From: an uncultured Saprospiraceae bacterium
GTDB lineage: Bacteria; Bacteroidota; Bacteroidia; Chitinophagales; Saprospiraceae
DNA length: 37,717 nt
Reading direction: 5' to 3'
Assembly: GCA_937924805.1 (NCBI GenBank)
Contig: CALDTZ010000077.1
Location: 1 to 37,717 of the forward strand
Shown piece by piece: positions 8,484-17,800 of the stretch. The notes below the pieces were generated by a model, which was given only the letters and a program-made list of their open reading frames with translations, was not told the DNA's origin and searched no databases. The first letter of the stretch is position 1, and the number at the start of each line of letters is the position of its first letter. The translations under genes and the position numbers were made by a program.

Positions 8484-9503
8484 TTACTTGAACTCAACAT
8501 CATCTTTGGTAGGGTAAAACACCAATTTATCCAAGGCTCTTTCGATTGGATATTCTTGATGAATTATATAATATAGCATATTGCTAATTGGAATTTGGAT
8601 GTTTAATGCATCCGCCATTTTTTTAACTGTTTTAAGCGTACGTACCCCTTCCACGGCTTCACCTAAGTCATTGACTGCCTTTTCTAAAGAATCACCTTGT
8701 GCTATTTTGAATCCTAAGCGATAATTTCGACTCTTGTCGCTCGTTGCGGTTGCAATCAAATCTCCAATACCTGCACTACCTAAAAATGCAGAAGTGTTGG
8801 CACCAAGTGTCGTACTTAATTTTATTATTTCGTGAAGACCTCGAGTGATTAACAATGCTTGGATATTTTTACCGTAACCAGATCCTGCTAGCAACCCTGA
8901 TCCAATGGCAATGATGTTTTTAAAAGCTCCAGCAAGCTCTGTTCCTAATAATTCATGAGAACCAAAAACAAAAAACCGCTTGCTTGTCAGTAATTTTTTG
9001 CCAATCTCAATTACTTCATCAAATTCTGAGGCAATGACACTTCCTGCAGGTTGATTTTCCATTATTTCAATTGCAAGGTTTGGTCCAGACATACATCCGA
9101 TACGGATAACATTGGTTTCTTGTTGAAATACTTGGGAAATTGTATAAATATCTTCAATTGCAAATGTCTCCAAATCTAAATAATCCAAACCTTTCATGCA
9201 ATGAATGATATAATGAGCTGGGGTTAAGTGCGGGCTCATACTTTTTGCCAATGCTCTGGCATTTTCTGTTGGAATTACAGGGAAAATGACTTGACATTGG
9301 GTGCAAAAATATTGAATATCAGATGTTAATTCGATGGTAAATTCTCGTTGATCAGAATCTAGACTTTTATAAATCAGGTCAAGATCTACTTTTGATGGAT
9401 TACGAGTAAATAGGAGTACGTTAGAATTAAGTACTAATAATTTAGAGACCGTTCTTCCGAAGGATCCAGAGCCAATAACACCAACTTTTTTAGTAAACTC
9501 CAA
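8484..9503 (-). CDS. gpsA: NAD(P)-dependent glycerol-3-phosphate dehydrogenase
   Basis: Reduces dihydroxyacetone phosphate to sn-glycerol 3-phosphate, the backbone for phospholipids. The length of 339 aa is normal for GpsA. It has the nucleotide-binding loop GSGSFG (residues 11-16), HCMKGLD with Lys104, SGPNLA near 139, the catalytic Lys196 in AGAFKNI, and GSAGIGDLIATATS with SRNYRLG near 245-265. The only plausible start is a TTG at 9501-9503: no ATG or GTG lies between the upstream stop of yidC and the glycine-rich loop. It begins 6 nt after the yidC stop and is transcribed with it. The 3' end faces the VTC gene with a 10-nt gap and no terminator hairpin. Confidence 0.97.
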   Translation of the reverse strand: MEFTKKVGVIGSGSFGRTVSKLLVLNSNVLLFTRNPSKVDLDLIYKSLDSDQREFTIELTSDIQYFCTQCQVIFPVIPTENARALAKSMSPHLTPAHYIIHCMKGLDYLDLETFAIEDIYTISQVFQQETNVIRIGCMSGPNLAIEIMENQPAGSVIASEFDEVIEIGKKLLTSKRFFVFGSHELLGTELAGAFKNIIAIGSGLLAGSGYGKNIQALLITRGLHEIIKLSTTLGANTSAFLGSAGIGDLIATATSDKSRNYRLGFKIAQGDSLEKAVNDLGEAVEGVRTLKTVKKMADALNIQIPISNMLYYIIHQEYPIERALDKLVFYPTKDDVEFK

Positions 9504-9509
9504 TATGAA

Positions 9510-11393
9510 TTATTTCTTTTTCTTTTTGGATGCTTGTTGATTATCACGTTTCTTCTTAACCTCTTGTTGCTGTTTCATTGCCTCTTCAAGCCTGGCTTGA
9601 AAACCACTCTTCGCTTTTTTAGGTTTGTCTTTGGCTTTCATCAATTCAGCCCTTATTTTATCATTACTAAAAACGAATTTTTTGGTGATTACGGTTTGCA
9701 TGATATTAAATAAATTACTAAAAAACATATAACATGTTAGTCCTGATGCGTAATTATTAAAAAAGACTAAAAACATAATAGGCATTAAATATTGGACATA
9801 AACCATCGCAGGATTCGCCGACATATCCATATGTTTTGTATTATAGTAGGTATATGCTACTGTGGATATTGCCCAAAGAATGGTAAATAACGATATATGT
9901 GCGCCAAATGCAGGAATTTCAAAAGGCAAATTGGCTATTACATCATAAGATGATAAATCCGTTGCCCAAAGGAAAGGTTCTTGCCTAAAGGTTATAGAAG
10001 CTGGAAAAAATCTAAACAATGCATACCATATTGGCATTTGAAGCAACATAGGCATACATCCACCCAATGGACTAACACCGTATTCCCGATAGATCTTCAT
10101 GGTTTCCATTTGGATCTTTTGAGGTTCATCTTTGAACTTATCTTTTAATCCTGCTAATTCCGGCTTTAATGCTTGCATGCTCGCTTGAGATTTCAACATT
10201 TTAAACATCAATGGGTAGAGTAGCATTTTAAGAATGAAAATCAAAACGATAATTACTACACCTTTACTTCCTATGTAGGTGGATAGAAATTCAAATGAAG
10301 GTCTGATGACCCATCGGTTTATAGATCCAAATAAACTTCGACCAAATGGGATAACTTCTTCAAGTCCTACTTCTTTAGATCTTAATAAGTCAAAATCATT
10401 AGGGCCAATATACATATTGAAACCCATATTCTCTGTTGAGTTACCTCCAAGAGGTAATTTAACTTGACTCTTGGTTAATTTCATATCATCAGAATCCTCA
10501 ATCATGACAACTTCAAAATTGGCATCTTTCATTGATGCATCTTTTTTGATGAGTGATGTATTGAAAAATTGATTCACATGAGAGAACCAGTGAATATTAT
10601 TTTCTTCTACCTCTTCTTCTGCATCGCCTCGACAGTTACAATAGTCTGAATCATCATCCTTTGTTTTAAAATAAACACTAGAATAATACTTTTCAAAATT
10701 TACATTCTTTTCAATTTTATCCAAATATTGGTGCCATCGCAACGTGATATCTTCGGTGCCAGCATTTATAATTGATGGTGCATTGTTTATTCTGAAATTA
10801 TAATCTAAAAAGTAATTTTCACCGATTGTGTATTCTTGTACAATGGATGCCCCATTACCAGCATCAGCTGTAAAGACTAAAGAGTTACCATTTACAGCAC
10901 CATTAAAAAATAAAGCATTTGTACTTATATTTCCTTTTCCTTTGATTGGTAAAATATATTCGAATACATTTTTATCATCATCAAGCAGTTTGAGAGGAAT
11001 AAATTGATCTTCACCTTGTTCACCATCTACTTGCTTTTTGAAATCTTTGAGGATGGCTTCCTTTATGACTCCACCTTTAGAATCAAATTGAATTTTGAGT
11101 TTTTCATTTTCTAAGGTGAATATTTTGGATTGTCCTTGTGCAGCATTCGCTAAAGAACCAAAATTGGATTGCAATTGTGCTTGCTTCACAGAATCCGGCA
11201 CTTCAAATGTTTCTTGAATTCCCTCTTTATCCGTATCTGTAAGTTGACTTTTAGGGTTTTGTTTTACAAATGCAATAGAGTCTTGAATCCTTTGTTGTTC
11301 TACAATTTCTGCTTCTGAAGGAGCCGTAATGTAGAACCATGTCATCATAATTCCCAATAATAAAACCAGCCCAATACTTTGATTCTTGTCCAT
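9510..11393 (-). CDS. yidC: membrane protein insertase YidC
   Basis: Inner-membrane insertase and chaperone, about 627 aa. It has an N-terminal TM (about residues 6-23), a large periplasmic P1 domain up to about residue 340, and the conserved five-TM core, including GGCMPMLLQMPIWYALFRFF and the final TM before a basic tail. The tail ends in a Lys run, typical for binding ribosomes. The frame stays open to a GTG at 11420, but the ATG at 11393 is chosen: it gives the usual MDKNQ-type start, and a TACCTTTG box covers 11420-11427, so transcription should begin downstream of the GTG. The P1 domain carries an acidic stretch with two Cys (DYCNCRGDAEEEVEENN) that looks like a lineage insert. gpsA follows in the same unit. 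Confidence 0.97.
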   Translation of the reverse strand: MDKNQSIGLVLLLGIMMTWFYITAPSEAEIVEQQRIQDSIAFVKQNPKSQLTDTDKEGIQETFEVPDSVKQAQLQSNFGSLANAAQGQSKIFTLENEKLKIQFDSKGGVIKEAILKDFKKQVDGEQGEDQFIPLKLLDDDKNVFEYILPIKGKGNISTNALFFNGAVNGNSLVFTADAGNGASIVQEYTIGENYFLDYNFRINNAPSIINAGTEDITLRWHQYLDKIEKNVNFEKYYSSVYFKTKDDDSDYCNCRGDAEEEVEENNIHWFSHVNQFFNTSLIKKDASMKDANFEVVMIEDSDDMKLTKSQVKLPLGGNSTENMGFNMYIGPNDFDLLRSKEVGLEEVIPFGRSLFGSINRWVIRPSFEFLSTYIGSKGVVIIVLIFILKMLLYPLMFKMLKSQASMQALKPELAGLKDKFKDEPQKIQMETMKIYREYGVSPLGGCMPMLLQMPIWYALFRFFPASITFRQEPFLWATDLSSYDVIANLPFEIPAFGAHISLFTILWAISTVAYTYYNTKHMDMSANPAMVYVQYLMPIMFLVFFNNYASGLTCYMFFSNLFNIMQTVITKKFVFSNDKIRAELMKAKDKPKKAKSGFQARLEEAMKQQQEVKKKRDNQQASKKKKK

Positions 11394-11419
11394 TAAATTT
11401 CCAGATTGATTTAAGGACA

Positions 11420-11427
11420 CAAAGGTA
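11420..11427 (-). promoter_or_regulatory. yidC promoter, -7 box TACCTTTG
   Basis: Exact match to the Bacteroidota TAnnTTTG -7 element, read on the minus strand, 26 nt before the chosen yidC ATG. No clear -33 TTTG is present at the usual distance. It overlaps the upstream GTG, which argues against that start. Confidence 0.6.
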
Positions 11428-11542
11428 CATTTTTGTTTGAAGCTATATACTATATTTAGATGAATCTATTCTTTATCGCAATGAAGAACAAAATTTAATC
11501 TGTTTTAAGGTTAAAGCGGATAACTAATTTTATGTTTTAGGC

Positions 11543-11550
11543 TACCTTTG
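11543..11550 (+). promoter_or_regulatory. kdsA promoter, -7 box TACCTTTG
   Basis: Exact TAnnTTTG match 16 nt before the kdsA ATG, identical to the divergent yidC box. The implied leader is only about 10 nt. Confidence 0.6.
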
Positions 11551-11566
11551 CATCAAATTATAAACC

Positions 11567-12367
11567 ATGATTAAGGATTTATCAAAACGACAGGATCGTT
11601 TTTTCTTGTTAGCAGGTCCATGTGCTATTGAAGGTAGAGATATGGCTTTGACGATTGCTGAAAAAGTGAAGACTATTTGTGAAAAGTTAGATATCCCTTA
11701 TGTCTTTAAAGGTTCTTATCGTAAAGCAAATCGATCGAGTATACATTCATTTACTGGAATTGGAGATGACAAAGCTCTGAAAATATTAAGTGATGTAAAA
11801 TCTCAGTTTGGATTATCTATTACAACAGATATACATACAGATCACGAAGCAGCAAAAGCCGCTGAAGTTGCAGATATATTGCAAATACCTGCTTTTTTAT
11901 GTAGACAAACGTCATTAATTCAAGCGGCGGCAAATACAGGTAAAGTTGTAAATATTAAAAAAGGTCAATTTTTAAGCCCTGAAGCAATGAAATTCGCCGC
12001 ACAAAAAGTTATTGATTCTGGAAATAATGAAGTGATGCTTACAGAAAGAGGAGTTACTTTTGGTTACCAAGATTTGGTTGTTGATATGCGAGCAATTCCT
12101 AAAATGAAAGAATTTGGACATCCAGTAGTGATGGATTGTACACATTCATTACAGCAACCTAATCAATCCTCAGGAGTAACAGGAGGCCAGCCAGCTATGA
12201 TCGAAACGATAGCAAAAGCCGCCATAGTTACAGGAGCAGATGGACTATTTATTGAGACACATCCAAATCCAAGTGTAGCAAAAAGTGATGCAGCAAATAT
12301 GTTGCCTTTAGATCAACTAGAAGCGTTATTAGTAAAGCTAATAAGAATTAAAGAAGCTATTGTTTAG
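11567..12367 (+). CDS. kdsA: 3-deoxy-8-phosphooctulonate synthase, metal-dependent type
   Basis: Condenses arabinose 5-phosphate with phosphoenolpyruvate to Kdo 8-phosphate, for the LPS inner core. At 266 aa it is compact but complete: FLLAGPCAIE (residues 13-22), FKGSYRKANRSS, TDIHT, NIKKGQFLSP, LTERG, and VMDCTHS. Cys19 in AGPCAIE marks the metal-dependent class, where metal-independent enzymes have Asn. The other expected ligands are present as His in DCTHS, Glu in FIETHP and Asp in AKSDAAN. Transcribed alone from a TACCTTTG box. It ends 34 nt from a convergent transporter gene. A Kdo enzyme confirms a Gram-negative outer membrane with LPS. Confidence 0.98.
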   Translation: MIKDLSKRQDRFFLLAGPCAIEGRDMALTIAEKVKTICEKLDIPYVFKGSYRKANRSSIHSFTGIGDDKALKILSDVKSQFGLSITTDIHTDHEAAKAAEVADILQIPAFLCRQTSLIQAAANTGKVVNIKKGQFLSPEAMKFAAQKVIDSGNNEVMLTERGVTFGYQDLVVDMRAIPKMKEFGHPVVMDCTHSLQQPNQSSGVTGGQPAMIETIAKAAIVTGADGLFIETHPNPSVAKSDAANMLPLDQLEALLVKLIRIKEAIV

Positions 12368-12401
12368 ATCACTATTTTTAAATTGCCTATGATGCTTGTA
12401 A

Positions 12402-14036
12402 CTATTGTAAAAATATAAACAGTAACTGAGCATAGACAATTTTCAGTATCAAAGCAATCGGCATCATCATTGTAAATCCTAAATTAGGCACTTTGTTTTT
12501 TGATAAATTTAGATTGAAATCTAAAATTGCTACTTGATTAGATACAAAGCCTAATAGCAACGAAAAAGGAATTTTTACAAGTTTATACCCAATTATTAGT
12601 GTAATTATGGTTGATGCAATTGTCAAAAATCCTGCACCAAGAATCATATACAAACCATTTAAACTCATATTGTCAGCAAAGGCACTTCCAGAACTTACAC
12701 CGATAGCAGCTAACAAAAAGGTTAATCCTATTTGTTGTAAGGTAAGATTTGCACCATAAGGTAGAGTCCAATCGATAGGACCTGTTCTTTTGAGTGTTCC
12801 TAAAATCAAGGAAATAATCAGCGGTCCTCCAGCAAGGCCTAATTTGAAAGTGATACCACCTGGTAATGTAAATGGTATTAGACCAAGTAATACACCACAT
12901 GCAATACCTACTCCAAATGAAAAAAGATTTACTTGGCTTGATGCAGTATAAGAATCACCAAACAAAGCGGATAATTTTCTTAAATCTTTTCGTCGAGCAA
13001 CGAACCGGATTCGATCACCCATTTGTAATACTGTATGTCCTTTGGCCAACATTTCCATATCGCCTCTACGTATTCGTGTGATAATCGCTTGGTATTTTCT
13101 GTCAATTTCGAGTTGAGCTAAACTTTTACCTGCAATTTTAGGATTAGAAACAAAAATTCGTCGTACATCAAACTTTGACCGCGCATAATTTAACTGTGAG
13201 TTTTCATCGATTTCACCCAACGTTTTAGCCACTTCATGGATATCTTCAATGGAACCAACAACCATCAGTAAATCATTCATTTTGATGTTATGGTTCCAAG
13301 TAGCAAGTTCTACATTTTTATCTTGATCTTGGGTTCGCCCAAATACAACGTTCCAAGAGTGTTCAATATTTAAATCGCGCAGACTGGAATTAACAACATC
13401 TGGATTGGTAACAATAATCGATTTGCTAGTTAAATTTTCGTCTAATTGATACTTTTTTGAAAGTTGCTTTTTCTCTTTTTCAAAATCAACTTTCAACATT
13501 CGCTTACATATTAAAATGGCAATCATAACACCAATGATACCCATAGGATAAGAAAATGAATAACCGACAACCATGTCTTTGATAAGTAGTTCACTACCTT
13601 TTAAGTTTTGTTGGTTGATTAAATCAATCGCGCCAGCCAAAGCTGGAGTATTGGTCGTTCCTCCAGCATAAATTCCAGTAACCTCACTTGGATTAAAACC
13701 AAAAATAAAAAAGAGGAAAAGAGCAAGAATACTAGATATCGTTAATGATACAGTGATAAATAAGATATCTCTAAATCCATTTTTCCGAATCGATTGAAAA
13801 AAGGCAGGTGCTGAACTTAAACCGATGGCATAGATAAATAATACAAGACCAATTTGGAAAACAACATCAGGAATACTTAGCCCCTCACCAAGAGCGCCAA
13901 AAAATAAACCTACAAATAAAACAGAAGCAACACCAAATGAACTTCCCTTATAAGAAATATTACCCATCAAATAGCCGAAGGCGGCAATTAGAAATAGCAA
14001 TAATATTGGATTTTCGACTAAAATTTGATTAACCAA
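12402..14036 (-). CDS. AspT/YidE-type transporter with two RCK_C domains
   Basis: Membrane transporter of 544 aa in the aspartate:alanine exchanger (AAEx) group. Two hydrophobic halves (about residues 5-190 and 375-540) flank a soluble centre with two TrkA-C/RCK_C domains (about 205-370). The conserved GIYAGGTTNTPALAGAID loop lies near residue 125, and the second half has the matching TLPYGANLTLQQIG region. Family members exchange amino acids or dicarboxylates; the substrate here is unknown. The start is a TTG at 14034-14036. An ATG at 14043 is in another frame and stops at once. A TATCTTTG box lies 21 nt upstream. Confidence 0.88.
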   Translation of the reverse strand: MVNQILVENPILLLFLIAAFGYLMGNISYKGSSFGVASVLFVGLFFGALGEGLSIPDVVFQIGLVLFIYAIGLSSAPAFFQSIRKNGFRDILFITVSLTISSILALFLFFIFGFNPSEVTGIYAGGTTNTPALAGAIDLINQQNLKGSELLIKDMVVGYSFSYPMGIIGVMIAILICKRMLKVDFEKEKKQLSKKYQLDENLTSKSIIVTNPDVVNSSLRDLNIEHSWNVVFGRTQDQDKNVELATWNHNIKMNDLLMVVGSIEDIHEVAKTLGEIDENSQLNYARSKFDVRRIFVSNPKIAGKSLAQLEIDRKYQAIITRIRRGDMEMLAKGHTVLQMGDRIRFVARRKDLRKLSALFGDSYTASSQVNLFSFGVGIACGVLLGLIPFTLPGGITFKLGLAGGPLIISLILGTLKRTGPIDWTLPYGANLTLQQIGLTFLLAAIGVSSGSAFADNMSLNGLYMILGAGFLTIASTIITLIIGYKLVKIPFSLLLGFVSNQVAILDFNLNLSKNKVPNLGFTMMMPIALILKIVYAQLLFIFLQ

Positions 14037-14057
14037 ACCTCATTTTTTTGTAAGCCA

Positions 14058-14065
14058 CAAAGATA
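14058..14065 (-). promoter_or_regulatory. transporter promoter, -7 box TATCTTTG
   Basis: Exact TAnnTTTG match on the minus strand, 21 nt before the TTG start of the AspT-like gene. Confidence 0.55.
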
Positions 14066-14169
14066 TGGCTATAATACTGGCAAACTATTTATTATGCGTA
14101 ATTGTCTGAAAATTAATGATAATTTAACGAATTGTCTTTTTAGTCAAGTCAAACCTATTTCTTTGCAGT

Positions 14170-15723
14170 ATGATTAAGTCGCTCGATATCAATATTACAC
14201 CAGATTATATTTATGACAATGCTTATATCCATGGGCTTGTTAGCAAGAAATTAAAACTTAGCGCTCATTCAATACGGCATATAGAAATAAAGAAGCGGTC
14301 TTTAGATGCTAGAAAATCTCCCGTTTTTAGGCTGAAAGTCGATGTTTATGTCAATGAAGAATATAAAACGCCTAAAAAGTATATTGATACCTTCAAAAAA
14401 GGCGCAAAAGAAAAGGCAATCATTATTGGTGCAGGACCTGCAGGGTATTTTGCAGCATTGAAATTAATTGAATTAGGCATTCGACCTATCATACTTGATC
14501 GAGGAAAAAATGTAAGAGAACGAAGAAGAGATCTCAAAGCAATACAGCAGGATGGAGTGGTTAACTCAGATTCCAATTATTGTTTTGGAGAGGGTGGTGC
14601 GGGTACATATAGTGATGGTAAATTATATACACGTTCACATAAGAGAGGAAATATAAAAGAGATTTTAGCATTATTAGTTGAGCATGGCGCAAATCCAGAT
14701 ATACTCATCGATGCACACCCGCATATAGGGTCAAACAAATTACCCCAAGTAATTAAAAGAATCAGGGAAACCATACAAGCTTTTGGAGGAGAAGTTCATT
14801 TTGATACTAAAGTTGTAGATATTGAAATAAAAGATGGTAAGATTTTAGGTGCCATTGATCAGCATGGGAAACAGTACAATGCTAAGGCTTTTGTTTTTGC
14901 AACGGGACATTCAGCTAGAGATATTTTTGATCTTTTTGAAGCAAAAGGCCTACTTCTAGAAAAGAAACCTTTTGCTTTAGGTGTCCGTATCGAGCATCCT
15001 CAGCCGCTTATCGATTCTATTCAATACAAACAAAAAAAGCGACATGAAAATCTCCCCGCATCATCCTATAGTATGGCTTGTCAAGTAAATAATGTTGGGG
15101 TTTTTTCATTTTGTATGTGCCCAGGAGGTCTCGTAGTACCTGCTGCTACAGAACCTGGTGAAATTGTAGTAAACGGAATGAGTTTGTCTAAAAGAGATTC
15201 GCCTTTTGCAAACTCTGGTTTTGTAACAGCCGTAAGCAACGAAGAGATTGAAGCCTTAGGTTATGAAGGAACAATGTCCAATGTGGATTTTCAATCAGAT
15301 ATCGAACGAATGATGTTTGAAAATGGAGATGGTTCACAAAAAGCACCAGCCCTAAGGATGACTGATTTTGTTCAAGGGAATATTTCCAGTGATTTAAATT
15401 CTACCTCATATATTCCAGGTGTATATGCTGCCCCGTTATTTGAATTGTTTCCTCCCTTTATTTATGAACGTTTAAGACAAGCCATGCTGACGTTTGGCGG
15501 ACGAGCCAAAGGGTATTTAACAAGTGAAGCAAATGTGATAGGAGTTGAATCAAGAACGAGTAGCCCGATTAGGATACCTAGAAATAAAGAAACATTGATG
15601 CATCAAGACGTGGAAGGTGTTTTTCCTTGCGGTGAAGGAGCAGGCTATGCAGGTGGCATTTTATCAGCGGCGATGGATGGCCAGAGAGTTGCGAATGCTA
15701 TACATCGTTATTATAATGCTTAG
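14170..15723 (+). CDS. FAD-dependent dehydrogenase, COG2509 family
   Basis: Soluble flavoprotein of 517 aa belonging to the uncharacterised NAD(FAD)-utilising dehydrogenases (COG2509). An N-terminal domain of about 75 aa precedes the FAD-binding loop IIIGAGPAGYFAALKL (about residues 89-104). This is followed by ILDRGKNVRERRRD, the family signature CFGEGGAGTYSDGKLYTR, a second nucleotide-contact segment VFATGHSARD, and the C-terminal FPCGEGAGYAGGILSAAMDG, which closes over the flavin. The reaction is unknown for the family. The gene stands alone and converges on a hydrolase gene with overlapping stop codons (TTAG at 15720-15723). Confidence 0.9.
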   Translation: MIKSLDINITPDYIYDNAYIHGLVSKKLKLSAHSIRHIEIKKRSLDARKSPVFRLKVDVYVNEEYKTPKKYIDTFKKGAKEKAIIIGAGPAGYFAALKLIELGIRPIILDRGKNVRERRRDLKAIQQDGVVNSDSNYCFGEGGAGTYSDGKLYTRSHKRGNIKEILALLVEHGANPDILIDAHPHIGSNKLPQVIKRIRETIQAFGGEVHFDTKVVDIEIKDGKILGAIDQHGKQYNAKAFVFATGHSARDIFDLFEAKGLLLEKKPFALGVRIEHPQPLIDSIQYKQKKRHENLPASSYSMACQVNNVGVFSFCMCPGGLVVPAATEPGEIVVNGMSLSKRDSPFANSGFVTAVSNEEIEALGYEGTMSNVDFQSDIERMMFENGDGSQKAPALRMTDFVQGNISSDLNSTSYIPGVYAAPLFELFPPFIYERLRQAMLTFGGRAKGYLTSEANVIGVESRTSSPIRIPRNKETLMHQDVEGVFPCGEGAGYAGGILSAAMDGQRVANAIHRYYNA

Positions 15724-16526
15724 TTTGTTATCACATCAATTATTTTCTTTTCTAATTCTTTTTCTTTGAGTTTATGACCCAATCCTTTTGTTTGAATAAA
15801 ATGAATAGACGGGATTGCACGGGTAATTTCTTGACTGTGAGTAAACGGTAATATCTCATCATCGATATCATGAACTAAGGTAATTTCGGATGACACTGAC
15901 TGCAAAAGATCTTCAGTAGAAATGTCAGCGAGAATTACGTCGGATTTCTTTTCGATTCGCCGTACTAATAGTTCTCTAGATTTTTTACCAAGGTTAATCA
16001 TATCTCCAAATTGATGAATAATAAATAACATTGAATTATTTGGGGCCAACAAAACTAGTTTTTCAGGTCTATGACTCGAAACTTTGGAAAGTAAATACCC
16101 TAAAGTGTAAGCTCCTACAGAATGACCTACCATAATATCTGGTTTGATTTTATCTATTTGATCTTTTAAAAGTTCAGAAGAAATATTCGCAGCAAATCTG
16201 TTGCCATCTGATTTTCCATGAGCAACTGCATCAACAGCATAGATATTGTAATCAAGTTTTCGTAGTGCTTTAACATAATGTATCCACCGACTAGAATTTG
16301 ATTCCCAACCATGAAGAAAAAAAACAGTTTTTCCTTTTCCTGTCCAATGATACCATTGCAAACCATTTTTTTTTGGCGAATGATCTGCACTACTTAAAAA
16401 GCCTTCTTGAAAATCTAAGTATTTTTTTCGTCGTGGTCTGTAAAAGATGTAAAAGGCAATTCTAGCAGCAAGCCAAGGAAATATTTTTTCTAAAACCCTA
16501 AATATGGATTGTATAACTTTTAACAC
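15720..16526 (-). CDS. alpha/beta hydrolase
   Basis: Cytoplasmic or peripheral hydrolase of 268 aa. The core has FFLHGWESNSSRW, nucleophile motif GHSVGAY, acid region HDIDDEILPF and GLGHKL with the catalytic His. The N-terminal 30 residues are hydrophobic and basic (an amphipathic or membrane-associating helix). A GTG at 16524-16526 is the only start available; no ATG or TTG occurs before the core. Substrate unknown. Distinct in sequence from the hydrolase at the start of the window. Confidence 0.82.
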   Translation of the reverse strand: MLKVIQSIFRVLEKIFPWLAARIAFYIFYRPRRKKYLDFQEGFLSSADHSPKKNGLQWYHWTGKGKTVFFLHGWESNSSRWIHYVKALRKLDYNIYAVDAVAHGKSDGNRFAANISSELLKDQIDKIKPDIMVGHSVGAYTLGYLLSKVSSHRPEKLVLLAPNNSMLFIIHQFGDMINLGKKSRELLVRRIEKKSDVILADISTEDLLQSVSSEITLVHDIDDEILPFTHSQEITRAIPSIHFIQTKGLGHKLKEKELEKKIIDVITN

Positions 16527-16685
16527 AAATAGATAATTTAATAAGCGATCTTGGGAAAATTAAGTTTGATTGCACAAATCTACACATAGAATTCAAAATC
16601 GCTAGTTGAAATTAGATTGTTAGCATGATTTTTGACTATTGTAATGTTTGAAGAGGTTGTATTTGAATGTGAAATAATAATATAC

Positions 16686-17102
16686 ATGAAATCATTTTTT
16701 GATTTATTTGGTAGAATTATCATTGGGTTGGTCAGTATTTTTGAAGCTATAGATTCTATTGTTTTCTTTAATGATACAAAAGAAACCTTACTAAAATATA
16801 ATGTAGAATGGTCCCTTAATTTTTTAATGGTAGCTTCTATTTTATTACTATTAATTGGTGGGATTCTCGTGCTAATTGGTTATCAAGCAAACCTTGGAGC
16901 AATTCTGCTAATTTTATATTGGATACCCTATATATGTATCGTTTACTCATTTTGGAATGATCCAAGTGATATTCAACGAGTACAATTATTAATGTTTATG
17001 CGAATGATGGCTTACGTCGGAGGATTATGCATTATTGCAGCAAATGGGGCAGGAAAGTATAGCATTAAACGAATGTTTCATGTACTCCGATTGCCAGATT
17101 AA
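16686..17102 (+). CDS. DoxX-like membrane protein
   Basis: Small membrane protein of 138 aa with four hydrophobic helices, resembling the DoxX/SURF4-like family: GRIIIGLVSIFEAIDSI at the N-terminus, then LLIGGILVLIG and LILYWIPY. The ATG at 16686 is preferred to an in-frame upstream TTG/ATG region because it starts directly with MKSFFDLFGR and the first helix. Its TAA overlaps the ATG of the following HAD gene by one base (TAATG), so the two are translationally coupled. Function unknown; family members are linked loosely to redox or lipid processes. Confidence 0.75.
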   Translation: MKSFFDLFGRIIIGLVSIFEAIDSIVFFNDTKETLLKYNVEWSLNFLMVASILLLLIGGILVLIGYQANLGAILLILYWIPYICIVYSFWNDPSDIQRVQLLMFMRMMAYVGGLCIIAANGAGKYSIKRMFHVLRLPD

Positions 17103-17800
17103 TGATGAAAAAGATAAAATACAAACATATCTGGTTTGATCTTGACAATACAATATTTGATTTTAACCGTAGTAGCAAAATTGCCTTTAATCAATTAATA
17201 AAACATATTGGGCTAGAAAATTCATCCACATTATATCAAGATTATCAGGTCATTAATCATAAGGTGTGGGAGGAAATGGAAAAAGGACTTATCACACAAA
17301 CGGCTTTACGAAGCTTAAGATGGGATCGATTTTTCACTAAAATTGGTATTGCTTTTGATCCAGCGAAAGCCAATGATTTATACCTATCTTTTCTAGCTAC
17401 GAATAACACATTTATACCCTTTGCTGTTGAGACCGTCCACCGGCTATCTAAAACGTATACCTTGGTTGCGGTAACCAATGGACTTAAAGAAGTACAAAAG
17501 TCTAGAATGGAAAATGCAAGTCTTAATAAATATTTTGATAACCTTATTATATCTGATGAAATTGGTGTAGCTAAACCAAACATTGAGTTTTTCGAAATAG
17601 CACATCGTTTTTATCCAGATCTCAAAAAAGAAGAAATTTTAATGGTTGGTGATCGGTTGAGTTCCGATATTTTGGGGGCACAGAATTATAATATTGATTC
17701 ATGTTGGTTTAATCCAAATGAGGATGAAAATAATTTAACCCTTAAACCAAGGTTTGAAATCAAGGATATGAATGCATTAGTCAATATCCTCCTCATTTAG
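17102..17800 (+). CDS. YjjG-like HAD phosphatase
   Basis: HAD-superfamily hydrolase of 232 aa close to the YjjG group (pyrimidine 5'-nucleotidases that can clear non-canonical nucleotides). Motif I is WFDLDNTIFDF (residues 11-21) with Asp13 as nucleophile and Asp15 as acid. Motif II is VAVTNG, and motif III is the Lys of GVAKPNIEFF. Motif IV is VGDRLSSDILGA. A helical cap lies between motifs I and II. Start ATG at 17102, or the next codon at 17105. The last 24 bases overlap the 3' end of the convergent potassium channel gene. Exact substrate is inferred from family resemblance only. Confidence 0.87.
   Translation: MMKKIKYKHIWFDLDNTIFDFNRSSKIAFNQLIKHIGLENSSTLYQDYQVINHKVWEEMEKGLITQTALRSLRWDRFFTKIGIAFDPAKANDLYLSFLATNNTFIPFAVETVHRLSKTYTLVAVTNGLKEVQKSRMENASLNKYFDNLIISDEIGVAKPNIEFFEIAHRFYPDLKKEEILMVGDRLSSDILGAQNYNIDSCWFNPNEDENNLTLKPRFEIKDMNALVNILLI

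Noticed and set aside
9510..11420. YidC starting at GTG 11420
   Set aside because: The start would overlap the TACCTTTG promoter box and add residues not typical of YidC; ATG 11393 fits both.
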